DNA of 33,377 bases from Nanobdellota archaeon. GTDB lineage: Archaea > Nanobdellota > Nanobdellia > Woesearchaeales > WJIZ01. Numbering within the stretch: position 1 is the stretch's first letter; each line of letters opens with the position of its first letter. The notes under the pieces were generated by a model. It made no database searches. It saw only the letters and a program-made list of their open reading frames with translations, and was not told the origin of the DNA. Below, piece by piece: positions 17,227 through 25,400 of this stretch. Made by a program: the position numbers and the translations under genes. Location: contig JAGLMD010000019.1 of NCBI GenBank assembly GCA_023140175.1, positions 1 through 33,377 on the forward strand, written 5' to 3'.

Positions 17227-17997
17227 ATGAAAACAAGCAAAAACATAACTCTGGCTATAATTATTCTAATTGTTTTAGCAGGAATCAGCTATGTTTTCGC
17301 CCTGCCTTCTGCACCAACTATTACTTATTTAGGCAATAGCACAAAAACCACTGCAAGCGGCCTAAAGGTAAATACAACAGGAAATGACACCTCTGCTCCA
17401 GATAAGGCAGGAGGCTTCATATTTACAATAAGGCTTAACGCTGATTCACAAACCGATAGATGGAAAGGCTATGTAGGAAATGTTTCTGGTTCATTAGTCT
17501 TGGATGATACAGACGGATATACTATATATGATTGGGCCATGACAACAAGCATAAGTGGTGAAGTATATGCAACAAGAACATCTGGCGCTATTACATGGGA
17601 TGATGTCAACTGCTCTACATCTACAAATATCACTAATGAAGAAATAGCTATGAACCATACAGAAAATCCTAATGATAACATCTCTACAACATTCAACGAT
17701 ACGGGCAACAGTGAATTCTATATTGGGAGCACAATAATCGGTGCAAATACCTGCTATACAACAAACCTGTTTGTAAATGATTCATCCCCTGTAAATGATA
17801 ATTTTGAGGAAGTGCTGCTGCATGACGGCAGCAATATGATCTACACAAGCATTATCGAAGAAAATCAGGATGGATACAACAATCGTGCCGCAGGTGATCG
17901 AACATATACCTATGATTTCCAGATGATTTTGCCTGAAAGAGGTTATTCCGGGTGGTCGCAATCAACACCCTATTATTTCTTTGTTGAACTGGATTGA
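17227..17997 (+). CDS. Secreted VEL-family surface protein (VEL2)
   Basis: 256 aa. The signal peptide ends near VFA, and the mature start is LPSAPT. Conserved family blocks in order: RWKGYVGNVSGSLVLDD (about 78-94), YTIYDW, GEVYATR, W-x-x-VNCS, NITNEEI, NP-DNISTTF, FEEVLLHDGSNMIYT, YDFQMILPE and the terminal YYFFVELD. About 80% of the length aligns by eye with VEL3 and VEL4. The cysteines NCS and NTC may bond. It is the first gene of a pair with ANR1, and the pair is duplicated just downstream. No clear ribosome binding site precedes the ATG. I infer a beta-rich extracellular domain homologous to the giant proteins' C termini. Confidence 0.88.
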   Translation: MKTSKNITLAIIILIVLAGISYVFALPSAPTITYLGNSTKTTASGLKVNTTGNDTSAPDKAGGFIFTIRLNADSQTDRWKGYVGNVSGSLVLDDTDGYTIYDWAMTTSISGEVYATRTSGAITWDDVNCSTSTNITNEEIAMNHTENPNDNISTTFNDTGNSEFYIGSTIIGANTCYTTNLFVNDSSPVNDNFEEVLLHDGSNMIYTSIIEENQDGYNNRAAGDRTYTYDFQMILPERGYSGWSQSTPYYFFVELD

Positions 17998-18036
17998 ACA
18001 AAGAAAGCAAGATTGTAAAAAGATACGTGAATGTAA

Positions 18037-19014
18037 ATGAAAGAGCATAAGATAAAACAAATTATTTGGACTTTAGGGTCACTTTTACTTACGATTTCTT
18101 TATTCTTAGGTGTGCCTATGATAACAACAGATGTTATAGGGGCTAATCGCACAAATGAGACAGTTGTGACTAAAGTATGGGTATGGAACACAGAACCAAA
18201 TATAACTCTCGTTGAGATAAGCCCCAGCTCTATAAGCCTTAATCCGGGGGGTACATTCAGGGTAAACTGTACAGCATATATTTGGGATTATAATGGCTGG
18301 CAGGACATAAACTTCACAAATGCTACATTTTATCACGCTGGTACCAGCAAAAATCATTATGAGGATGATAACAATAACCACTATACTGCAAATTCAACTG
18401 CCTGCAACTGCACAGATGCAGGTGATGCTGACGGCACCAATATAACATGCCTATGTGTATTTGATATCTGGTACTATGCAGATAATGGAACCTGGATATG
18501 TAATGTAAGCGCATATGACAACGGCGGAAATGCCACAACGCGTATTCATAATTTTAATAGTACAAATTATGCCTCTGCCACAATACTCGAGATTATAGGC
18601 ATTAACACTGTTAACGAAATAGACTTTGGCAACCTGTCTGTTACAGAAACATCTAATTCTATTGTAGCTAATGTAACTAACTGGGGTAATGTCCCTATTA
18701 ATGTAAGCATAAGGGGCTGGGGAGGATCCAGCGAAAATGTCACAAATGCAGGTAATTTTGATATGCTGTGTGATTATGGCAATATCTCCCATGGATATGA
18801 AAGATACAGCGGAAATAATATCTCCTGGGATGATATGTTCAATGTATCAAACACATCAATACAGCTCCCTCATTTTTGGCTGCCTGTAAGAACTAACGAT
18901 GATTTCAACACTAATGATACCAATAACACATTTTGGAGAATACAAATCCCCCCAACAATAGGCGGATTTTGCAACGGAACTGTAATGTTTAGCGCTATAG
19001 ATAGAACAATATAA
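18037..19014 (+). CDS. Secreted ANR-family surface protein (ANR1)
   Basis: 325 aa. A signal peptide or signal anchor (about 8-30) is followed by DVIGANRTNET and VVTKVWVWNTEPNIT, the latter like the start of the Ig-like region in many DPANN surface proteins. The first half is an Ig-like domain with YIWDYNGWQDI and NGTWICNVSAYDNGGN. The second half has WGNVPINVSIRGWGG and ends in WRIQIPPTIGGFCNGTVMF. A C-rich stretch (CNCTD...CLCVF) may hold disulfides. Downstream partner of VEL2; paralog of ANR2 at 19940. The first ~123 bases differ from ANR2 at about 12 positions by my count, much closer than the middle. ATG-TAA immediately precedes the start codon. Extracellular; function unknown. Confidence 0.87.
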   Translation: MKEHKIKQIIWTLGSLLLTISLFLGVPMITTDVIGANRTNETVVTKVWVWNTEPNITLVEISPSSISLNPGGTFRVNCTAYIWDYNGWQDINFTNATFYHAGTSKNHYEDDNNNHYTANSTACNCTDAGDADGTNITCLCVFDIWYYADNGTWICNVSAYDNGGNATTRIHNFNSTNYASATILEIIGINTVNEIDFGNLSVTETSNSIVANVTNWGNVPINVSIRGWGGSSENVTNAGNFDMLCDYGNISHGYERYSGNNISWDDMFNVSNTSIQLPHFWLPVRTNDDFNTNDTNNTFWRIQIPPTIGGFCNGTVMFSAIDRTI

Positions 19015-19040
19015 GAAATGTTTAGCTAAATGCGATTGAA

Positions 19041-19070
19041 ATGGTATATATGGCTAAAAAAGCCATTTAT
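19041..19070 (+). promoter_or_regulatory. Possible promoter and small hairpin before VEL3
   Basis: GGTATATATGG (19043-19053) could be a TATA box, placing a start near 19072 and a ~20-base leader. It runs into ATGGCT-AAAAA-AGCCAT (19050-19066), a 6-bp hairpin followed by TTTAT, which could instead end ANR1 transcription. The two readings compete. Confidence 0.35.
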
Positions 19071-19092
19071 CGAAATAAAAAAATTAATGTAA

Positions 19093-19869
19093 GTGAAAAT
19101 GGAAAAAAAACGTAATTTCAGAATTGGCTCACTAGTAATCTTGCTCTTATTTATCATGATAGCAATCAGCCATGTCTATGCTATACCTACAGATCCCACT
19201 GCTACTTATATATCTAATAGTACAAAAACCTCTGCACCCGGCCTAATGGTAAATACAACAGGTAATAATTCAATTACCTCAGATGCTAAAGACCAGGCAG
19301 GTAGTTTCATATTTACAATAAGGCTCACAGGCGAAACCCAGAATGATAGATGGAAAGCTTATGTAGGAAATGTTTCTGGTAATTTTGTTTTGGATGATGC
19401 CGAAGGATACAGCCTATATAGCTGGAACATTAAAACAAGTATAGGCGGCGAAGTCTATGCCACAAGGACTAATGGAAGCATCGATTGGACAAGTATGAAT
19501 TGTTCCAACAGCACACACATAACCAATGAAGAAATAGCTATGAGCCATACTAATAATCCTGATGATAATATCTCCAGAACATTTAACGGAACAAATAATA
19601 GCCTAATTTATGTCGGCAGCTTATTGATTCCGGCAGACACATGCCCTACCACAAACATATATGTGAATAGTACAGTCCCAAGTAATGACGAATTTGAAGA
19701 AGTATTATTGTTTGATGGAAGTAATTTGGTGTATACAACTATTATTGAAGATAATAAAGAAGGTTATCGTAACGGCTCAACATATGACTTCCAGATGATT
19801 TTGCCTGAAAAAGGAACAGCAGGTTGGGCGCAATCAACTCCTTATTACTTTTTTGTCGAATTGACTTAG
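19093..19869 (+). CDS. Secreted VEL-family surface protein (VEL3)
   Basis: 258 aa from GTG at 19093; the ATG at 19099 is an equally plausible start and loses two residues only. The signal peptide ends near VYA, and the mature start is IPTDPT. The blocks match VEL2: RWKAYVGNVSGNFVLDD, YSLYSW, GEVYATR, MNCSNSTHITNEEIAMSH, NPDDNIS, FEEVLLFDGSN, YDFQMILPEKG and the terminal YYFFVELT. It is VEL2's counterpart in the second copy of the duplicated VEL-ANR pair. The GTG is preceded directly by ATG-TAA, as in the two ANR genes. Extracellular; function unknown. Confidence 0.88.
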   Translation: MKMEKKRNFRIGSLVILLLFIMIAISHVYAIPTDPTATYISNSTKTSAPGLMVNTTGNNSITSDAKDQAGSFIFTIRLTGETQNDRWKAYVGNVSGNFVLDDAEGYSLYSWNIKTSIGGEVYATRTNGSIDWTSMNCSNSTHITNEEIAMSHTNNPDDNISRTFNGTNNSLIYVGSLLIPADTCPTTNIYVNSTVPSNDEFEEVLLFDGSNLVYTTIIEDNKEGYRNGSTYDFQMILPEKGTAGWAQSTPYYFFVELT

Positions 19870-19939
19870 AGAAATAGTTGACTAAAGTATTAGCATGTAT
19901 TAAACGCAAACGAGATTGAAAGAGAAAGTATGAATGTAA

Positions 19940-20917
19940 ATGAAAAAGAGCAAGATAAAACAAATTATTTGGATTTTAGGATCATTTTTACTTGTGATTT
20001 CTTTATTCTTAGGTGTGCCCATGATAACAACAGATGTTATAGGAGCTAATCGCACAAATGAATCTGCAGTGACTAAAGTATGGGTATGGAACACAGAACC
20101 CAATATAACAAGCATGGTTGTAAGCCCGAGCCCCATTGACCTTACCCCTGGAAACGTGACTATAGTCACCTGCACAGCATATGTTTGGGATTACAATGGC
20201 TGGCAGGACGTAACTATTGTAAAATCCTCATTCTATGATATAAATGAAGGAGATGGCACAACAGCCGATAAGAACTATAGATATCTCAATTCAACATGCG
20301 GAAATTGCACATCAGCTGATAGTTCAGGAACTAATGCGTCCTGCAGCTGTCAATTTGGAGTTTGGTATTTTGCAAATAATGGAACATGGGAATGCAATAT
20401 GACTATTCGCGATAGAGGAGGCAACGCTACAACACGTATCCACCTCTTTAATGATACAATGCAATCCGGCAGTATAATATTGAACAGCATATTGGGGGTT
20501 GATATAAGTGAAGGAGTAATAGACTATGGCAATTTATCTGTTACAGAGCTGTCTGATCCCGAATCAGTCAATATAACTAACTGGGGCAATGTGCCAATTA
20601 ACATAAGTGTACGTGAGTGGGGCGGAACTGAGGAAAGCGAAACAAATGTAGGCAATTTCTCTATGTTATGTGACTATGGTAATATCACGCATGGTTACCA
20701 AAGGTATAGTACTAGTAACTTTACTGATTACACCAATATGACGAATGTGACAAACACATCAACAGTCATCCCTAATTGGAACTTGCCTGTAAGAACTAAT
20801 GATACCCATATCGGAAAAGATAGAAACCAAACATTTTGGAGAATAAAAATACCATTAACAGTTGGTGGATTTTGCAACGGAACTATAATGTTTAGCGGAA
20901 CAGAGTATTACAACTAA
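19940..20917 (+). CDS. Secreted ANR-family surface protein (ANR2)
   Basis: 325 aa, the same length as ANR1. The N-terminal segment through IGANRTNE is almost identical, then the Ig-like body diverges (SMVVSPSPIDLTPGNVT, VWDYNGWQDV, CNMTIRDRGGNATTRIH). WGNVPINISVREWGG and the closing WRIKIPLTVGGFCNGTIMF are conserved. The cysteine pattern NCTSAD...CSCQF matches that of ANR1. Second gene of the second VEL-ANR pair. Only 9 bases separate its stop from the second Sm-like gene, so those two are very likely cotranscribed. Extracellular; function unknown. Confidence 0.87.
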   Translation: MKKSKIKQIIWILGSFLLVISLFLGVPMITTDVIGANRTNESAVTKVWVWNTEPNITSMVVSPSPIDLTPGNVTIVTCTAYVWDYNGWQDVTIVKSSFYDINEGDGTTADKNYRYLNSTCGNCTSADSSGTNASCSCQFGVWYFANNGTWECNMTIRDRGGNATTRIHLFNDTMQSGSIILNSILGVDISEGVIDYGNLSVTELSDPESVNITNWGNVPINISVREWGGTEESETNVGNFSMLCDYGNITHGYQRYSTSNFTDYTNMTNVTNTSTVIPNWNLPVRTNDTHIGKDRNQTFWRIKIPLTVGGFCNGTIMFSGTEYYN

Positions 20918-20926
20918 AGGATCAAA

Positions 20927-21118
20927 ATGGCAGACAAAAGTGTATTCGAGGAATTTGTTGGAAAAGAAGTGAAGGCCCCTTACAGAGACGGAACTCAGTT
21001 CAGGATAGCACGAGGCAAATTAGACTCTATTGTAAATGGTTTTATAAAAATAAAAGGAAAATTAGGCACGATAATAATCAATGAAAAGAACATAGAGAAG
21101 ATGTCTTTGTTGAAATAG
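20927..21118 (+). CDS. Small Sm-like beta-barrel protein (copy 2)
   Basis: 63 aa, paralog of the 15628 gene. The core from KEVKAPYRDGTQF to NEKNIEKMS is almost unchanged, and it ends shortly after (LLK). An AGGA ribosome binding site sits 6 bases upstream. It closes the paralogous cluster that copy 1 opens, giving the layout Sm - VEL1 - [VEL2-ANR1] - [VEL3-ANR2] - Sm. An intracellular barrel protein inside a run of secreted proteins suggests regulation, for example RNA binding, but this is inference. Confidence 0.75.
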   Translation: MADKSVFEEFVGKEVKAPYRDGTQFRIARGKLDSIVNGFIKIKGKLGTIIINEKNIEKMSLLK

Positions 21119-21126
21119 GGTCTATA

Positions 21127-21151
21127 TTTTTTTAGAGATTATAAAATATAA
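21127..21151 (+). promoter_or_regulatory. T7 tract and TATA box: unit boundary before the HTH gene
   Basis: TTTTTTT (21127-21133), nine bases after the Sm-like stop, can terminate the upstream unit. TTATAAAATATAA (21139-21151) follows at once and would place a start near 21170 and a ~16-base leader for the HTH gene at 21186. Confidence 0.5.
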
Positions 21152-21185
21152 TTTCAGCACTGCCATTACTTACATAACGAGTATT

Positions 21186-21644
21186 ATGACAGAAGAAAGT
21201 TGCGTATTAATTGGAAACAATATTAATTCTCCTAATCATAAAAATATATACATTCCGCTTTCTATATTTAATAATTTCCATTTAAGCGCCCTTGAAACAA
21301 TTACAAAGTATATGAAAGAAGAGTTGGGCTTAAGCTATAGGGAAATTTCATTTCTTATCAACAGAAATGAGAGAACAATATGGGGCTCTTACAATAATTC
21401 TAGAAGAAAAATGCAGGAAAGTTTCTCTATAGAACAATCAAAATTTTTCATTCCATTCGATATACTCAAAGACAGGTCATTAAGCATACTTGAGGCAGTC
21501 ACAGAATATCTCAAAGAAGAGTTTAATCTTAGGTATTGCGAAATTGCGGCTTTATTGAATAGGGATGATAGGACTATTTGGACCGTCTATAACAGGGCCA
21601 AAAAAAAGCGGAGAAGAAAAAACTATGAAGAAATGTTATCATAA
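21186..21644 (+). CDS. Double helix-turn-helix regulator
   Basis: 152 aa made of two copies of a ~65-aa unit. Each has a PxxIxxx-LS-LE stretch, a helix (ITKYMKEELGLS, VTEYLKEEFNLR), the HTH helix pair EISFLINRNERTIW / EIAALLNRDDRTIW and a trailing basic helix (NSRRKMQ, RAKKKRRR). The E-I-x-x-L-[IL]-N-R-[ND]-[ED]-R-T-I-W signature is a classic sigma-like or MarR-like recognition unit, and I recall it in archaeal proteins of unknown target. A tandem pair can bind a direct repeat as a monomer. It has its own promoter and overlaps VEL4 by 20 bases, so it most likely regulates the operon it heads or the neighbouring VEL/ANR cluster. Confidence 0.82.
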   Translation: MTEESCVLIGNNINSPNHKNIYIPLSIFNNFHLSALETITKYMKEELGLSYREISFLINRNERTIWGSYNNSRRKMQESFSIEQSKFFIPFDILKDRSLSILEAVTEYLKEEFNLRYCEIAALLNRDDRTIWTVYNRAKKKRRRKNYEEMLS

Positions 21645-22353
21645 ATTTCAGATTAGTGCACTAATTATCATGGCATTGATAGTCACACTAGTAATCCCAG
21701 AAGTAGTTTCACTTCCAAGTGCACCATCTGTAACTTCGCATGGCAATGAGACTGCACCCCTAACAACAGGCATTGGAATCAATACATCTGGCGGCTCTAT
21801 AACAACAATGGTTCTTAACGTAACAACCCAAAATTTAAGATGGAAAGCATATGTAGGAAATGTTACAGGATCTTTAGTACTTGACGACGCCGGCAGTTAC
21901 ACCATATATGACTGGGACATGATAAGCATATTAGGAGAAATCTATGCTACCAGATCTCCTTCATCCATAAGCTGGCCGGATATTAACTGTTCCACAGCTG
22001 TAAATATAACCAACGAAGAGATATATCTATACCATACATCTAATCCGAATGACAACATCTCTACTACATTTGCAGTAAAAAGCCATGCTGCATTCTACAC
22101 AGGCAATGTAAAAATAGATGCAGATAATTGCTTCTCATTGCATACATATGTAAATGACACAAACCAGGATGCTGCTTTCGAGGAATTTTTGCTTCACGAC
22201 GGAAACAATATGATATATACTACTATAATTGAAGAAGATATCCCTGGCTACGCACCAAATGAGACCTTCGACTTCCAGATGATTTTACCGGAAAATGGCC
22301 TGGCTAATTGGACATCCTCAACAGCTTATTACTTTTATGTTGAGCTGACATAA
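21625..22353 (+). CDS. Secreted VEL-family surface protein (VEL4)
   Basis: 242 aa from ATG at 21625. The ORF track start at 21565 lies deep in the HTH gene and would put 20 irrelevant residues before the signal peptide, whereas GGAGAAG (21610-21616) sits 8 bases before 21625. The signal peptide ends near VVS, with mature start LPSAPS. Blocks: RWKAYVGNVTGSLVLDD, YTIYDW, GEIYATR, INCSTAVNITNEEI, NDNISTTF, FEEFLLHDGNNMIYT, FDFQMILPENG and the terminal YYFYVELT. It is more compact than VEL1-3 and linked to the HTH regulator rather than to an ANR partner. Extracellular; function unknown. Confidence 0.87.
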   Translation: MKKCYHKFQISALIIMALIVTLVIPEVVSLPSAPSVTSHGNETAPLTTGIGINTSGGSITTMVLNVTTQNLRWKAYVGNVTGSLVLDDAGSYTIYDWDMISILGEIYATRSPSSISWPDINCSTAVNITNEEIYLYHTSNPNDNISTTFAVKSHAAFYTGNVKIDADNCFSLHTYVNDTNQDAAFEEFLLHDGNNMIYTTIIEEDIPGYAPNETFDFQMILPENGLANWTSSTAYYFYVELT

Positions 22354-22416
22354 ATGATGATTACAAAAAACAAAAAATTGGAGCTGATATAAAATGATGA
22401 ATACAAATAAAAAAAT
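22342..22416 (+). repeat. Imperfect 39-base-offset tandem duplication at the VEL4/Cys-rich junction
   Basis: GAGCTGACATAAATGATG (from 22342) is repeated as GAGCTGATATAAAATGATG (from 22381), each followed by TTACAAA/ATACAAA and A-rich sequence. The copy carries the end of a VEL reading frame plus the start of the next gene, and leaves a 12-codon frame (22354-22392, beginning MMITKNKK) one base before the true start. This is probably a slippage scar; the mini-frame could affect re-initiation. Confidence 0.75.
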
Positions 22417-25400
22417 AATGATAATGGCAGCCGTTCTGATTATCTTAGTAACCATAACCACAACATCTATACTAAGAAAGGAAAATGAAGAAAAAATAGA
22501 AATGATATCATCTATGGTTAAAAAAGCAGAAGATTCGATTAAAAATAATGGCATATTAGAACTGAATAATATACAATATCCTAAATCTGATAATATCCTG
22601 GTTGAAGTATATTATAAAGAAAGCTGCTGCCTGAAGAAGATAAAAGACATTGCAGATAAATTTGAAGGCGTAAAAATAGAGAAAATAGAGAAAACACAAA
22701 AAATAGAAAATCTGCCGGATAACATTAAAACTATGGGGAGCATTATTGAATTTCCTGTTGTCATATTAAAAGAAAAAGATAAGAGAGAAGAAAGAATAAT
22801 CGCGGGCATATCTGCCTGTTCTGAAAAAATATTAACTTACACAATATGCGATTCAATAAATAATCCTCCGATACACTGTAGCAAGAGTATATTTGCCAGA
22901 ACGAAAGTCAAGAATCCGGCACTAAGGCTGGCAGAAGACAAAGAATGTTATGAAAATTGTTTTGTCGAATATAATAACAATAACAATATTATAAATCAGT
23001 TATGGCATGGCCCGCCGTGCAAAAGAATTGAAGGTTATACCGAAGGAATAAGTAAGATAGTAACAAAAGAATGTCTGGGAAAATCATGTAAAAGTGATAG
23101 CGAAGATAGGGCTTGCTGTAATAAAGATAATTGTGTATACCAAAATAAATGCTATAACGAAAGAAAAATATATGATGTAGATAGTGACGGCCAAAAAGAA
23201 GTATGCACTCCGTATGAGGATAATTCTATCTGGATAGACCCGGATAAATCTGAATCTGTATGTTCTTTTGCAAAATATAATTGGCTTGACTGTAAGCCAA
23301 AAACAGAATGCATAAATGGAATAAATAAGATTGGGGGGAAACAGGACGGCCTTTGTTGCGGCGATGATGAAGGAGAATTTTTCACAGAATGTAAAGGAGA
23401 AATATGCCAAAAAGAGAGCCTTGCCTGCTGCAATGCAGGCCAATGCGTCTTTGAAAACAAATGCTATAACACGGGTTGTAGAGCCCTCAAAACAGATACC
23501 GGAACTAAGAAAGCATATTGTGATGGCAGAAGAAATACATGGATTGACCTTGATAAAAATGAACAATACTGCAAAAAATGCCTGGGGCCGAAATCCTGGT
23601 CCGGTTATTTCTGTTGTGGTGACGATAAAAATGAGGGGCGCTACTATGATGAACTAATGATTAATAATGGGTCAACGAAAAAAGGAACAGGAATCATCTT
23701 TTGCACAAATAAAAAATCGCAGTGTATAAGCCCGGCTAATGGAGACATAGTGCCAAATGGATGTTATAGCATCACTGAAACTGAAACAAATATTAGTGAA
23801 AGGTACTACTGTAAAAAGGGGGAATGGTATGACACCGACTTAAATAAAGGATATTGTGAAGAATGCGGCTTTAACTGGATTGCTGATAGAGAAGAAAATA
23901 ATTGCTGCGGAAATAACGAGAAAGAGTATTTTACAATAGGAAAAGATGGAACATCTGCATGCTGCAATTCAAGTGCATCTCCAGTTAATAATGGAAAATG
24001 CTGCTATTATCATGCATGTGGAAATGGCATATTAGAAGGAACAGAGAAATGTGAGCCGACAAATACCAATAATAATATACACTGCACTCAAACAACAGAA
24101 ACATGTTTTAAAGAAAAATTAGGTACAAGAGATGGGTTCGGAGATTGTGATAGTGCTTGTGGATGCCAATATGACGAGTTTAGTTATAGTTGCACAAAAG
24201 GAAAATGTAATGCAGAATGCAATAATGATAAAGATTGCAATGAAGAGAATACTTGCAATATGAATAATTGTAAATGCGAAAAACAGAAGATTTCCAATTT
24301 ATCAGGAAGATGCCCCCATAAAGTGCATATAAAAACCAACAAAAAAAAGGTTTATATAAATGAAACAATTATAATTGAGATTAACATATACGATAAGAAT
24401 AATAAAACAATGCCGAGTGTAGAATTCTGGCTGGATATAATAGTGGATAATGAAATAATTGGTGCATCTTTATATTCCACAGGCCTAAATGGAAAATATA
24501 CTATTAAAAGATTAATTGGAAAGAATTCATATTCCGGATTATTTAGATTTGTAGTAAAAGTCACGCATGAAAATTGCAATCCGGTAGGAGATTCTGTATC
24601 AGTAGAATTTATTACCCAGCCATCGGCTGCAGATAAAAAAAGAAAATTAACAGAAAAAATAAAAAGAGAGATTATTGAAAAATGGAAGATAGAAAAAATA
24701 AATTTTGAACAGCCCATATGCGGAAATAGTGAGATTGAGATTGGGGAAATATGCGAAGGAAACTCTGTATGCAGGGCTTCTTTAGGCTGCGATTACACAA
24801 CAAATAAATATGATATTATAGAATATTGTAATAATTGCAATTGCCCGGAGGACAGGTGGTCTGAACCAAACAGCAATAACTACTGCAAAAATTGCAGGCA
24901 TTGTGGTGACAATATACTTAATTGCGATGAATTATGTGATAATGAGACAATTTATGCAGGAAATATGTGCGAAAATGATGCATTATATGAGAGATTTAGT
25001 GTCTGCACAGGTTGTGATAGCTATGAGAACATTACTTCAGAAATCCTTGCAGATAACTGCTCTTGTGATTGTCCAGAAACACCGGAAGATAATTGTATTG
25101 ATGGAAATTATATATCATATCCAGAAAACCATTTTGCCGGATGCCATGGCGATGAATGCAACGAATGTAAATGTGAAGATATATATAAAAAGGATACAAA
25201 TAAAGATAATATAGAAGACAAATGTGGTCCGGAAATTTGCGGCAATAGGTTTGATGATAATGACAATGGCATCATAGATGAAAAAGAATGCATATGGTTC
25301 TACTGTTCACAATGCGGCCATGATCTATTTAATATTTGTGATAAAGAAGAATGCCGGGAATACAAAGAAGGCTGCTTTTTTGAAGAAGCCTTTTTTGATT

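Noticed and set aside
15906-22353. Archaellin or type IV pilin genes
   Set aside because: The VEL and ANR leaders are ordinary class I signal peptides. I see no class III prepilin site followed by the usual hydrophobic assembly helix, and no pilus ATPase or platform gene is nearby.
22354-22400. C/D box small RNA (ATGATGA ... CTGA ... ATGATGA)
   Set aside because: The box-like strings come from duplicated stop and start codons at a gene junction. Spacing is wrong for an archaeal C/D RNA and no final D box is visible.
23084-23657. ORFs of 160, 102 and 108 aa overlapping the Cys-rich gene
   Set aside because: Off-frame shadows. The main frame has consistent cysteine spacing, recognisable repeats and a single uninterrupted 1133-codon reading.
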